This document shows positions 37,687 through 46,362 of a stretch of 64,000 nt of DNA, piece by piece; position 1 is the first letter of the stretch, and every line of letters begins with the position of its first letter. This DNA is from Jeongeupia sp. HS-3 (GTDB lineage Bacteria > Pseudomonadota > Gammaproteobacteria > Burkholderiales > Chitinibacteraceae). A program made the translations under genes and the position numbers. The stretch covers positions 682,001 through 746,000 of the forward strand of contig NZ_AP024094.1 in the NCBI RefSeq assembly GCF_015140455.1, in the 5' to 3' direction. Below the pieces are notes generated by a model. That model did not search any database and was not told where the DNA came from. It saw only the letters and a list, made by a program, of their open reading frames with translations.

Positions 37687-38886
37687 TTACGGCGCTGCCT
37701 GCAACAGGATCAACGTCAGGCTCTGCGTGCTGCTGCTGATGATGCACGCTTCACTCAGCAAAATGGCATTGCCGCCCGGTACGGTGAACCGGGTCTGGCG
37801 TTGCAGTTCGCCTTCGCCCGGTAGTAGCGGCGTACCGGCAATGACATCGATCGGTCGGCCCAGGAGCGCAGCCGGCGGGGTATTCAGAAACTCGCACGCG
37901 CGCAGATTGGCGAATTCGATCTGTGCATCGCGCACCAGCAGGAAGGCGCAGGGTAGGGCGTCGGCAATATCGCCGGCCAGCGGGTCGGTCAGCGCCAGGG
38001 CGGCTTCGGCTGCCTTGACGTGGCTGATGTCGATGGCGATCGACAGGATATAGACTTGGCCGTCGCGCACCAGCGGTTGCTTGGTGATGTCGAACCAGTG
38101 GGTGCGACCACTGGGCAAGGTCCAATGGTCGACGACGCGGATGGTCTGGCCGTGCTCAAGCACTTCGGTGTCGCCGGCAGTAAACGGCAGTGCGTCGTCC
38201 TCCAGTCCCATGTGCGACTGCACCAGCAAATCGTGCCCGAGCGTGGTTTGCGTGGCGCGGTTCACCAGCAGGAAGCGGCCGTGCCGGTCGCGTACGAAAA
38301 TCAGATTGGGGCTGACATCGATAATCTGATTGACGAAGAGCTGTTGCTGAAACAGCGCTTCTTCGGTGTCCTTGACGACACTGATGTCGCGGATCAGCGC
38401 GATACATTCGCGCGCGCTGCGCGGCATGATGCGGACTTCAAAAGCGCGGGCGTTGCGCTCCTCGTTACCGATGCTGTATTCAAAGTGCTGCGGCTTGTTG
38501 CTGCTTTGGACCGCAATCAGTGCTTCGAGATACTGGCGGGCGATGCGGGCGGGGAAAAGCGAGGAGATGCGGTTGTTGCCACCGCCCGGTGCCGGGTGCT
38601 GCTCCAGATTTTGGGTGTTGAGCGACAGCGCGGAGCGGCTGGCGTAGTCGATTTGCCAGACGAGATCGGGCAGGCAGCGCGGCAGATCGACAAAGTTGTC
38701 CGTTGGTACGGCCGGGGTGGCGGGGCGGCGGGCGACCCAAAGCAGCACCAGCGCGCAGGCGGCCAGCGCAAGCTCGAGCGCCAGCAGGCTAGCCGTCGCA
38801 GCGGGGCCGGCCTGTACGTGGATCAAGGCCAGTAGCAACACGATGCCGGCTGCGGCCAGGGTGGAAGGGAGAGGCAGGGTGCGCAT
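37687..38886 (-). CDS. Membrane protein with PAS domains and no output domain
   Basis: 399 residues from ATG 38886 (MRTLPLPSTLAAAG). Two N-terminal membrane helices (about 9-25 and 32-52) are followed by three PAS-like regions: about 65-170, 185-295 (ISVVKDTEEALFQQQLF leading in, SPNLIFVRDRHGRFLLVNRATQ) and 305-399 (LPCAFLLVRDAQIEFANLRA). The second ends in a PAC-like WFDITKQPL...ILSIAIDISHVK. The protein stops right after the last PAS with LLQAAP: there is no kinase, GGDEF, EAL or HTH. It must act through a partner, or it has lost its output. No partner gene adjoins. The function is unknown. Confidence 0.75.
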   Translation of the reverse strand: MRTLPLPSTLAAAGIVLLLALIHVQAGPAATASLLALELALAACALVLLWVARRPATPAVPTDNFVDLPRCLPDLVWQIDYASRSALSLNTQNLEQHPAPGGGNNRISSLFPARIARQYLEALIAVQSSNKPQHFEYSIGNEERNARAFEVRIMPRSARECIALIRDISVVKDTEEALFQQQLFVNQIIDVSPNLIFVRDRHGRFLLVNRATQTTLGHDLLVQSHMGLEDDALPFTAGDTEVLEHGQTIRVVDHWTLPSGRTHWFDITKQPLVRDGQVYILSIAIDISHVKAAEAALALTDPLAGDIADALPCAFLLVRDAQIEFANLRACEFLNTPPAALLGRPIDVIAGTPLLPGEGELQRQTRFTVPGGNAILLSEACIISSSTQSLTLILLQAAP

Positions 38887-39005
38887 GCCGTGGTAGCGCC
38901 TGTCCGAAGTGTCGAAAACGACTAGAGTGTATCGGGCTACCCTGCAGCTTGACCATTCGGCGGGCCCATAGTGGTAACGGGCTGCAACAACCGGCGCGCG
39001 CAAAT

Positions 39006-39035
39006 GCAAAAAGCCAGCTTGCGCTGGCTTTTTGC
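39006..39035. terminator. Terminator downstream of the tRNA pair
   Basis: AAAAAGCCAGC and GCTGGCTTTTT arms around TTGC. Symmetric, so it could work in both directions. It lies eight bases past the tRNA-Asp 3' end. Confidence 0.85.
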
Positions 39036-39042
39036 TGTGTTT

Positions 39043-39119
39043 TGGCGGAGCGGACGGGACTCGAACCCGCGACCCCCGGCGTGACAGGCCGGTATTCTAA
39101 CCAACTGAACTACCGCTCC
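39043..39119 (-). tRNA. tRNA-Asp (GTC)
   Basis: 77 bases. Acceptor stem GGAGCGG/CCGCTCC, D-loop AGTTCAGTTGGTTAGA, anticodon GTC in CCTGTCACG, T-loop GGTTCGAGTCC, discriminator G and an encoded CCA end. Downstream partner of tRNA-Val. Confidence 0.97.
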
Positions 39120-39154
39120 GCAGCGGTCTCGCTATCCCTTTGGGTAAAGGGTGA

Positions 39155-39230
39155 TGGTGGGTGATGACGGGGTCGAACCGCCGACATTCTGCGTGTAAGG
39201 CAGACGCTCTACCAACTGAGCTAATCACCC
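39155..39230 (-). tRNA. tRNA-Val (TAC)
   Basis: 76 bases. Acceptor stem GGGTGAT/ATCACCC, D-arm TAGCTCAGTTGGTAGAGC, anticodon TAC in CCTTACACG, T-loop GGTTCGACCCC, discriminator A and an encoded CCA end. It lies 35 bases upstream of tRNA-Asp, probably on one transcript. Confidence 0.97.
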
Positions 39231-39397
39231 GTTCGTCAAACGAGGAGCGCATTTAAGCATGTGAATTTTCAGTCGTCAACATCTTTTTGAAAAATAAGCA
39301 GTTGAACGGCGGATCTTGAACGCGGTGGCGGCTGTAACAAGCTTGGGGTATAAAAACGAGGAACTTTTCACCTTTATGTAATGTTTGGACAAGACAA

Positions 39398-40231
39398 GTG
39401 TTGCGAGTTTTTGCACTGAATCGTCACCGGCTTACGCTGGCTGGCGTCATCCCGGTCATGGAGCTGGGGTTGGTCCTGCTGATTGCCTGGTTGGCAGCAG
39501 GCTTTTTCTGGCAATTGTTCGCGCCGCGATCGACGGCCCCCAGTCTGACGCCACCTTTGCCGCCGCCGCCCGCGCGCGTGCGGGCCTGGAATGGTGCGTC
39601 TTCGTGGTTTGGCGTCTCCGGCGCCAACGAGGCCGCCGCCAGTACCCTCTCTGCTCGCCTGGTCGCGGTGATCGCGGGAGATGACCGCAGTAGTGCCGCC
39701 ATATTCACTGGTATTGAGGCCAGCGCGGTGGCCTTGCGTGTTGGCCAGTCCTTGCAACCGGGCGTGCAGTTGGTGCGCGTGGCGCGGGATCGAGTCGAGC
39801 TGGATCGGCAGGGAAAGCGTGAGGTCTTGATGCTTGATGGCCGGGATGCGAGTGAGCCGGGGGTTTCCGGCTCCGCTCCGACCAGCCGTTCCGCACCGGG
39901 GGCGGCGCCGGCGATCGACGTGCCGGTAGCAACGCTGTTTCGCGGACAACTGGCCGCAACGATGCAGGCCGGTAATATCGCTGATTGGGCCAAAGGCCTG
40001 GCGCCATCGCCGGGAGGCGGCATCCTGATCGCCGATCCGGCGCAGCAGCCGCTGGCCAAGTCACTCCAGTTGCAGGCCGGTGACGTGCTTAAAGCGGTCA
40101 ACGGGCAGAATCTTTCGCAGCCAGCCGATATGTCGCTGGTATTTACCGCGTTCAGCCAGCAGGCGCAGATCCGGCTTTCGGTGTTGCGCGGCGGCGTTCC
40201 GACCACGCTGCAGTACCAAATTCAACCTTGA
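39398..40231 (+). CDS. gspC: Type II secretion protein GspC
   Basis: 277 residues. A short cytosolic N-terminus and one membrane helix (about 16-42) are followed by a Pro-rich linker. The periplasmic homology region (about 75-150, LVAVIAGDDRSSAAIF) comes next, then a C-terminal PDZ domain (about 185-277, GGGILIADPAQQPLAKSLQLQAGDVLKAVNGQ). GspC links the inner-membrane platform to the secretin and helps select substrates. Start is GTG at 39398, chosen because it sits just before the membrane helix. It is followed closely by gspD and gspE in one operon. Confidence 0.88.
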   Translation: MLRVFALNRHRLTLAGVIPVMELGLVLLIAWLAAGFFWQLFAPRSTAPSLTPPLPPPPARVRAWNGASSWFGVSGANEAAASTLSARLVAVIAGDDRSSAAIFTGIEASAVALRVGQSLQPGVQLVRVARDRVELDRQGKREVLMLDGRDASEPGVSGSAPTSRSAPGAAPAIDVPVATLFRGQLAATMQAGNIADWAKGLAPSPGGGILIADPAQQPLAKSLQLQAGDVLKAVNGQNLSQPADMSLVFTAFSQQAQIRLSVLRGGVPTTLQYQIQP

Positions 40232-40239
40232 AAAATACA

Positions 40240-42351
40240 ATGAAACCCATGCTTCGTGCATCCCGCTGCTTCCTGTTTGCGAGCTTGCTCGCAGCTCATG
40301 TTTATGCGGCCGATAACAAGGTGACGCTTAATTTCGTCAACGCCGATATCGAATCGACCGTCAAAGCGGTCGGGCTGATCACCGGAAAGAATTTCCTGAT
40401 CGATCCTCGCGTCAAAGGCACGATCAATATCGTTTCGGCACAGCCGGTCGACAAGGCATCGGTTTACCCGGTCTTGTTGTCGGCGTTGCGCCAGCAAGGC
40501 TTTACCGCGGTCGAATCGGGTAATCTGGTCAAGGTGATGCCCGAGGCGGATGCCAAAACCAGTGGCGGGCCGACCGAGAGTCGGGAGCTGCGCACTGCAG
40601 GCGACAAGATCGTTACGCAGGTGTATCCGCTGAAATTCGAATCGGCCAATCAGGTCTTGCCGATTTTGCGGCCGTTGGTGTCGGCCAATAACGCGATTTC
40701 GGTTTATTTGCCGGCCAATACCTTGGTGATCACCGATTATGCCGACAATATTCGCCGGCTTAACCGCATCATCCAGAGCATCGATCAGCCGGCACAGTCG
40801 GATATTTTCCCGGTTCAGCTCAAATACGCATCGGCAGTCGATGTGTCGCAGATGTTGTCGCGGCTGATGCCTGAAATCAATGCTCAGGGGGCGGCCGGCG
40901 GCGGTGTGCCGGGCGATGGCGCACGCCGCAGCAGCGTGGTGCCGGATGTGCGCAGCAACACCCTGCTGGTGCGCAGCGAGAACGCGGTGCACGCCCAGCA
41001 GATCAGGCGTCTGATCCAGACGCTGGATCAACCGGGCGCTGCTGGCGGCAATATCCATGTGGTCTATCTACGCAATGCCGAGGCCGTGAAACTGGCCGCC
41101 ACGCTCAAGGGTGTGCTCACCGGCCAGGATAGCGGTGGCGGTCAAACCAGCCCCAGCAGCGCGCCCTCGCTGACAACAAGCAGCAGTACCGGCGGGATGT
41201 CGTTGCCGCCGACGAGTTCGAGTTCAACCAGCACCGGCGGCTCGGCCGCGAGCGTGCAAATCGGCGGTGTCACGGTGATGTTGCAGGCTGATCCGATGAC
41301 CAATTCGTTGATCATCACCGCGCCGGACAATGTCTACAACAATCTGCGTTCGGTGATCGATAAGCTCGATGTGCGCCGGGCGCAGGTTTATGTCGAAGCG
41401 ATGATTGCCGAGGTCAATGCCAGCAAAGTTGGCGAGTTTGGCGTGCAATGGCTGCTCGGTGGCGGCGGCGATAATGTTTCAGGCGTTGGCATCAGTGCCT
41501 TGGGAATGTTGTCAAACGGCATTGGCAACCTGATCAGCGGCATCGTCAACAAGGACCCCGGGGCGATTCCGGGCGGGCTGACCGTCGGCGTCGTGAACGG
41601 CAATCCGTTCAAGGAAGGCGGTAAGCAGCCGACGCTGGGGATTCTGGCCAGCGCGCTACAGAACAGTGGCGATGCCAACATCCTTTCCACGCCGAATCTG
41701 ATCACCCTCGATAACGAAGAAGCGCGGATCATGGTCGGCCAGAACATCCCGATCATCACCGGTACGCAATCGTCGACCGGCAGCAATCCCAACCCGTTCA
41801 CCACGATCGAGCGCAAGGACATCGGGATTGCGCTGCGGGTGAAACCGCAGGTGTCCGAGGGCGGCAGTATTACCCTGTCGGTGTATCAGGAGGTGTCGAG
41901 CATCGACAACACCGTGAATACCAATGGGGCCGGTATCGCCACCAAGAAGCGCGCACTCGAATCCAAGGTACTGGTCGATGATGGTCAGGTGGTGGTGCTG
42001 GGCGGGCTGATCCAGGATCAGGTCGACGGCGGCAGCAACAAGGTGCCGCTGCTGGGCGATATTCCGGGGCTCGGTAATCTGTTCAAGTACCAGAGCCGCA
42101 ATTGGCAGAAGGTCAATCTGATGATCTTTCTGCGCCCGGTGATTCTGCGTGATGGTGCCGCGAGCAATACGCTATCGACCGATCGTTACCAGTATCTGCG
42201 CAACGAGCAGGCCGGCTTCGGCTTTGACAGCAATCCCTTCCTGCCGGATCTGCCCAAGGTCCTGTTGCCTGAGCTGCCGGCCACACCCGTCGCCGTGCCG
42301 TCGCCGGTCGGCGCGAAGGTCGAATCGCCGGCGGGTGCCGTCACGCCATGA
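40240..42351 (+). CDS. gspD: Type II secretion outer-membrane secretin GspD
   Basis: 703 residues from ATG 40240. Signal peptide ends HVYAA. The N0 domain (VTLNFVNADIESTVKAVGLITGKNFLIDPRVKG) is followed by N1-N3 ring domains; N3 contains a Ser/Thr/Gly-rich insertion (about residues 300-340). The secretin core includes VYVEAMIAEVNA, NTPNLI-like LSTPNLITLDNEEA, VGQNIPIITG, and VPLLGDIPGLGNLF near the end. It forms the 15-subunit gated channel for folded exoproteins. A TTG 12 bases earlier is possible but less likely. The stop overlaps the gspE start (ATGA). Confidence 0.95.
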   Translation: MKPMLRASRCFLFASLLAAHVYAADNKVTLNFVNADIESTVKAVGLITGKNFLIDPRVKGTINIVSAQPVDKASVYPVLLSALRQQGFTAVESGNLVKVMPEADAKTSGGPTESRELRTAGDKIVTQVYPLKFESANQVLPILRPLVSANNAISVYLPANTLVITDYADNIRRLNRIIQSIDQPAQSDIFPVQLKYASAVDVSQMLSRLMPEINAQGAAGGGVPGDGARRSSVVPDVRSNTLLVRSENAVHAQQIRRLIQTLDQPGAAGGNIHVVYLRNAEAVKLAATLKGVLTGQDSGGGQTSPSSAPSLTTSSSTGGMSLPPTSSSSTSTGGSAASVQIGGVTVMLQADPMTNSLIITAPDNVYNNLRSVIDKLDVRRAQVYVEAMIAEVNASKVGEFGVQWLLGGGGDNVSGVGISALGMLSNGIGNLISGIVNKDPGAIPGGLTVGVVNGNPFKEGGKQPTLGILASALQNSGDANILSTPNLITLDNEEARIMVGQNIPIITGTQSSTGSNPNPFTTIERKDIGIALRVKPQVSEGGSITLSVYQEVSSIDNTVNTNGAGIATKKRALESKVLVDDGQVVVLGGLIQDQVDGGSNKVPLLGDIPGLGNLFKYQSRNWQKVNLMIFLRPVILRDGAASNTLSTDRYQYLRNEQAGFGFDSNPFLPDLPKVLLPELPATPVAVPSPVGAKVESPAGAVTP

Positions 42352-43811
42352 GTCGTTTGGTGCCTTTTCATTTCGCCCGCGACCGCGGTGTTGTTGATAT
42401 CGGTCGCGACGACGTCAGCGTGCAGGTGCTGATGCGCAAGGGTGCGCCGTTGTCGGCGCTGAACGAGCTGCGCCGCGTCGCCGGTAAGCCGCTCGACGTC
42501 GAGCTGGTCGATGCCGCCGACTACGAGCAGCGGCTCTCGCAGCTCTTCAGCAACGGCAGCCAGGCCGCGAGCGTGGCCGACGATGTCGAGCAACAGATCG
42601 ATCTGTCGCGCTTGATTCAGGCGCTGCCCGAGATCGAAGATCTGCTTGATTCGCAGGACGATGCGCCGATCATCCGGCTGATCAACGCCTTGCTGACCGA
42701 GGCGTTGCGCGAAGGTGCATCGGACTTGCACCTGGAAGCGTTCGAGACGCGCTCGTTGGTACGTTTTCGCATCGACGGCAGCCTGCGCGACGTGCTCGAA
42801 CCCAAGCGGGCGCTGCATGCGGCGCTGGTATCGCGGATCAAGGTGATGGCCGGGCTCGATATTGCCGAAAAGCGTTTGCCGCAGGACGGCCGGATCACGC
42901 TGCGCATCGCCGGTCGGCCGGTGGATGTGCGGGTCTCGACCTTGCCGTCCGGGCATGGTGAGCGCGCGGTGCTGCGGCTGCTGGACAAATCCGCCGGGCG
43001 GCTCAATCTGGAAAAGCTCGGCATGGGCGGGCGCACGCTCGAGCAGTTGCAGGCCTTGCTCAAGCAGCCGCACGGCATCGTACTGGTAACCGGGCCGACC
43101 GGCTCGGGCAAGACCACGACGCTGTACGCGGCCTTGTCGCGTCTGGATGCCAAGAGCGCTAACATCATGACGGTCGAGGACCCGGTCGAGTACGACCTTG
43201 ATGGTGTCGGCCAGACGCAGATCAATCCGAAAATCGACATGAGCTTTGCCCGGGCACTGCGCGCCATCCTGCGCCAGGACCCGGATGTGATCATGATCGG
43301 TGAAATCCGTGACCTCGAGACCGCGCAGATCGCCGTGCAGGCATCGCTCACCGGCCATCTGGTGCTGGCGACGCTGCATACCAATGATGCCGCCAGCGCG
43401 ATCACGCGGCTGACCGATATGGGGATAGAACCCTTCCTGCTGGCCAGCTCGCTGTTGGGCGTCTTGGCGCAGCGTCTGGCGCGGACATTGTGCCCGGACT
43501 GCCGGATTGCCTATGCTGCAGACGATGCCGAGCGCGCCGCAATGGGCTGCGATGAGGCAGTGACCTTGTATCGGCCTGCCGGCTGCCCGGCGTGCAACGA
43601 GGCCGGTTACCGTGGCCGTTCGGGCATCTATGAATTGTTGCTGGTCGACGAGGCAATGCGCAGCATGATCCACAATCGTGACAACGAGCTCAGCGTAAAA
43701 CAGTATGCGATGCAACAGGGCATGTTGACGCTGCGCCAGGACGGTGAACGCCGCGCGTGCGCAGGGCAGACCAGTCTGGAAGAGGTGTGGCGCGTAACGC
43801 GCGAGCGTTGA
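42348..43811 (+). CDS. gspE: Type II secretion ATPase GspE
   Basis: 487 residues. The N-terminal domain (about 1-100) binds GspL in the platform. The ATPase core has Walker A GPTGSGKTTT, the Asp box TVEDPVEYD, Walker B DPDVIMIGEIRD and the His box LVLATLHTNDA. The zinc-binding cysteine pairs CPDC and CPAC near 385-420 are present. It powers pseudopilus assembly. ATGA coupling with gspD. The remaining gsp genes (F-N) are not in this window, so the system is split in the genome. Confidence 0.96.
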   Translation: MSRLVPFHFARDRGVVDIGRDDVSVQVLMRKGAPLSALNELRRVAGKPLDVELVDAADYEQRLSQLFSNGSQAASVADDVEQQIDLSRLIQALPEIEDLLDSQDDAPIIRLINALLTEALREGASDLHLEAFETRSLVRFRIDGSLRDVLEPKRALHAALVSRIKVMAGLDIAEKRLPQDGRITLRIAGRPVDVRVSTLPSGHGERAVLRLLDKSAGRLNLEKLGMGGRTLEQLQALLKQPHGIVLVTGPTGSGKTTTLYAALSRLDAKSANIMTVEDPVEYDLDGVGQTQINPKIDMSFARALRAILRQDPDVIMIGEIRDLETAQIAVQASLTGHLVLATLHTNDAASAITRLTDMGIEPFLLASSLLGVLAQRLARTLCPDCRIAYAADDAERAAMGCDEAVTLYRPAGCPACNEAGYRGRSGIYELLLVDEAMRSMIHNRDNELSVKQYAMQQGMLTLRQDGERRACAGQTSLEEVWRVTRER

Positions 43812-43821
43812 GGAGAGAGGC

Positions 43822-44136
43822 ATGGGACACGGATTACCCGCACCGGACGCGCGCGGTGCCTTGCGCGTACCGCTTGATTGCAAAGTCAGGCTGCGCACCG
43901 GCGACGGTTGCTCCCACTACGGTGTTTGCGCTGATTTGTCGGTCACCGGTCTGACCGTGCGCACGACGACCTTTGTCCCGCAGGCTGACGAGCTGCTTGA
44001 TGTTTGTGTGATGCCGCCGTCGCAGGGCGGGCAAACGAAACCGTTGACGGCCCGCGCTCGTGTGGTGCGTTGCCATGCCATCGAAGCAGGACGGTTGTAC
44101 GAGCTGGGATTGGTGATCGAAGAAATCCTGGCTTGA
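43822..44136 (+). CDS. Single-domain PilZ protein (c-di-GMP receptor)
   Basis: 104 residues consisting of one PilZ domain. The c-di-GMP-binding motifs are both present: RGALR (RxxxR, about residues 11-15) and DLSVTG (DxSxxG, about 33-38). GGAGAGAG gives a strong ribosome site 10 bases after the gspE stop, so it is very likely the fourth gene of the gspCDE operon. That placement suggests c-di-GMP control of type II secretion, which is an inference. PilZ proteins near pilus or secretion ATPases are known in type IV pilus systems. Confidence 0.85.
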   Translation: MGHGLPAPDARGALRVPLDCKVRLRTGDGCSHYGVCADLSVTGLTVRTTTFVPQADELLDVCVMPPSQGGQTKPLTARARVVRCHAIEAGRLYELGLVIEEILA

Positions 44137-44425
44137 ATTTGCTTGAATGGCCGCTCACTGCCTTGACGAGGATCCCTCTCTCTTGGGCGTTCCGGCCCGG
44201 TTGGCCTGGAAAGTATTTACCGCTTGCGCCGGCATGGCGGTCAGACCGTAGTAAACTACCGCGCCGATTGGACGTGCTGGCCTGATGTGGCCGGCATCAA
44301 TCGGCATGGATTTTTTCAAGCCACAACGGGTTCACCAATGTGCTTGCCGAGCGGCGGTCAATGCCGCGCGCAAGCCTTGGTCGTGCCCGACTGCACCGGC
44401 CCCGGTGCCATGACAAAGCCTGCTC
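44137..44425. other. Intergenic region between pilZ and arnD
   Basis: 289 bases with no supported gene. A short palindrome GTAGTAAACTAC (44248-44259) is the only symmetric element noticed; it may mark a promoter for arnD. No terminator for the gsp transcript was recognised. Confidence 0.35.
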
Positions 44426-45334
44426 ATGCGTCTTCTTACGCTAAAAATCGATATTGATACTTATCGCGGCACCCGCGAAGGGGTGCCGCAGCTTGTTGAT
44501 CTGCTGCAGCGTTTCAACGCCAACGCCACCTTCCTGTGGAGCCTTGGGCCGGACCATACCGGTCGAGCGATCAAGCGGGTCTTTCGGCCCGGCTTCATGA
44601 AGAAAGTCTCGCGTACCTCGGTGCGCGAGCACTATGGCCTCAAGACCCTGCTTTACGGCACGCTGCTGCCCGGCCCCGATATCGGCAAACGCTGCGCACC
44701 GTTGATGCGCGAGGTCGTTGCGGCGGGTTTTGAAAGTGGTATTCATACTTGGGATCACGTCCGCTGGCAGGATGCAGTTGCCGGTGCCGACGAGGAGTGG
44801 ACCGCTGCGGAGCTGGATGCCGCCATCGAACGCTATGTCGAAATCTTTGGCGAACCGCCGCAAACGCATGGTGCGGCTGGCTGGCAGATGAACGCGCATG
44901 CTTACCGACTCGAACAAAGACTGGGCATGCGGTATGCGTCTGATGGTCGTGGCACGCATCCGTTCTGGCCGATGGTCAGGGGGGAGCCGGTGCGGGTGCC
45001 GCAGTTGCCGACGACCTTGCCGACGCTGGACGAGCTGATCGGTGTCGACGGGCTGACGCCAGGCAATGTTCACGAGCATCTACTCAAACTGACCGAAGCC
45101 GAAACGCCTTATGGCCATGTTTACACCTTGCATGCCGAACTCGAAGGTATGAAGTTGTTGCCGGTGTTCGAGCGACTGTTGGCCGGCTGGCGGGAGCAGG
45201 GCTACCAGATGGTGAGCCTGGGCGAGCATTGTGCTGCGCTGGATTTGAGCCAGCTGCCTTATCACGAAGTGCAAATGGCCGAGATACCCGGCCGCAGCGG
45301 CACCTTGGCGATGCAGGGCCCCGTATTCCTCTGA
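44426..45334 (+). CDS. arnD: ArnD-like deformylase (lipid A aminoarabinose pathway)
   Basis: 302 residues of the NodB/polysaccharide deacetylase fold. It matches E. coli ArnD closely: LKIDIDTYRGTREGVPQLVDLL at the start (catalytic Asp pair), GIHTWDHVRWQ (zinc His pair, E. coli GLHAWDHHAWQ), AAGWQMNAHA and YTLHAELEG. ArnD removes the formyl group from undecaprenyl-phosphate-4-formamido-arabinose before transfer of aminoarabinose to lipid A, which lowers sensitivity to polymyxin. None of arnA, arnB, arnC, arnT is adjacent, so it may serve a pathway encoded elsewhere or another deacylation. It stands alone between two gene groups. Confidence 0.82.
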   Translation: MRLLTLKIDIDTYRGTREGVPQLVDLLQRFNANATFLWSLGPDHTGRAIKRVFRPGFMKKVSRTSVREHYGLKTLLYGTLLPGPDIGKRCAPLMREVVAAGFESGIHTWDHVRWQDAVAGADEEWTAAELDAAIERYVEIFGEPPQTHGAAGWQMNAHAYRLEQRLGMRYASDGRGTHPFWPMVRGEPVRVPQLPTTLPTLDELIGVDGLTPGNVHEHLLKLTEAETPYGHVYTLHAELEGMKLLPVFERLLAGWREQGYQMVSLGEHCAALDLSQLPYHEVQMAEIPGRSGTLAMQGPVFL

Positions 45335-45360
45335 TGCACATCGGGCTCCGCCCACAAAAC

Positions 45361-45386
45361 ACAACGCCGGCACAAGCCGGCGTTGT
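45361..45386. terminator. Hairpin between convergent arnD and paraslipin genes
   Basis: An 11-base-pair stem ACAACGCCGGC / GCCGGCGTTGT around ACAA. The T tract is poor, so termination strength is uncertain. Confidence 0.5.
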
Positions 45387-45406
45387 TGCGTGAATGATCA
45401 GGCGAT

Positions 45407-46351
45407 CTACTTCGATGCCTTGACGATATTCATCGCCGTTGCCACCACGCCGGCGACATCGCTGACGTTACCCGGCAGCAGCATGGTATTGCCTTCCTTG
45501 GCGATCTTGCCGAAGGCATCGATATAGCGCTCGGCCACCGTGAGGTTGACCGCTTCAATGCCGCCATCGGTTTCAATCGCCTTGCCGACCGTTTCTACCG
45601 CTTCGGCCGTGGCGTGCGCGACCAGGCGGATTGCCTGGGCTTCGCCGGTTGCACGGTTGATTGCCGCTTGTTTATCGCCTTCGGACAGGTTGATCGCCGC
45701 CTGCATATCACCTTGCGACTTCTGGATTGCCGCTTCGCGCTGGCCGCTGGCGAGGTTGATCTGCTGCTGTTTCACGCCTTCGGATTGGGCGATCAGCGCG
45801 CGTTTTTCACGCTCGGCGGTGATCTGCTTCTGCATCGCGTGGAGGATTTCCTGCGGCGGGGTCAGATCCTTGATTTCGTAGCGCAATACCTTGACGCCCC
45901 AACTGGCGGCGGCTTCGTCGAGCGACAGCACGACGGCGCGGTTGATGTCTTCACGTTCTTCAAACGTCTTGTCGAGTTCGAGCTTGCCGATGACCGAGCG
46001 CAGCGTGGTTTGTGCCAGCTGGGTGATTGCCAGAACGTAGTCGCTGGCACCGTAAGAGGCCAGCTTCGGATCGCGAACCTGAAAGTACAGGATGCCGTCG
46101 ACCTGCAGCTGCGTGTTGTCGCGGGTGATGCAAATCTGGCTCGGTACGTCGAGCGGGATTTCTTTCAGATTGTGCTTGTAGGCGACGCGGTCGATAAAGG
46201 GCACGACGATGCGCAAGCCGGGCTCGAGCACGTCATGAAAGCGCCCAAGCCGTTCACGCACCCAAGCTTGCTGTTGCGGAACAATTTTCAGCGTCTTGGA
46301 GATGAAAATAACGACGATGACCGCGAACGCAACGGCAAATTGCAGCGACAT
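45407..46351 (-). CDS. qmcA: SPFH/Band 7 membrane protein (QmcA/paraslipin)
   Basis: 314 residues. An N-terminal membrane helix (MSLQFAVAFAVIVVIFIS) is followed by the SPFH domain (about 25-185, VPQQQAWVRERLGRFHDVLEPGL and the paraslipin-typical GVKVLRYEIKDLTPPQEIL). A long coiled coil rich in Ala, Glu and Gln (about 190-260) and a C-terminal tail complete it. Such proteins form large oligomeric cages on the inner membrane and influence membrane protease or microdomain organisation. The start at 46351 has GGAG six bases upstream; an ATG at 46363 overlapping the nfeD stop is the alternative. Paired with nfeD, as in E. coli ybbK-ybbJ. Confidence 0.88.
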   Translation of the reverse strand: MSLQFAVAFAVIVVIFISKTLKIVPQQQAWVRERLGRFHDVLEPGLRIVVPFIDRVAYKHNLKEIPLDVPSQICITRDNTQLQVDGILYFQVRDPKLASYGASDYVLAITQLAQTTLRSVIGKLELDKTFEEREDINRAVVLSLDEAAASWGVKVLRYEIKDLTPPQEILHAMQKQITAEREKRALIAQSEGVKQQQINLASGQREAAIQKSQGDMQAAINLSEGDKQAAINRATGEAQAIRLVAHATAEAVETVGKAIETDGGIEAVNLTVAERYIDAFGKIAKEGNTMLLPGNVSDVAGVVATAMNIVKASK

Positions 46352-46362
46352 AAATGACTCCA

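Noticed and set aside
39043-39230. Integration (att) site at the tRNA pair
   Set aside because: No integrase gene, no repeated tRNA 3' end and no change in gene style was seen on either side.
44248-44259. GTAGTAAACTAC as the same operator as the mdtD palindrome
   Set aside because: Only a short core is shared and the spacing differs; too weak to link the two sites.
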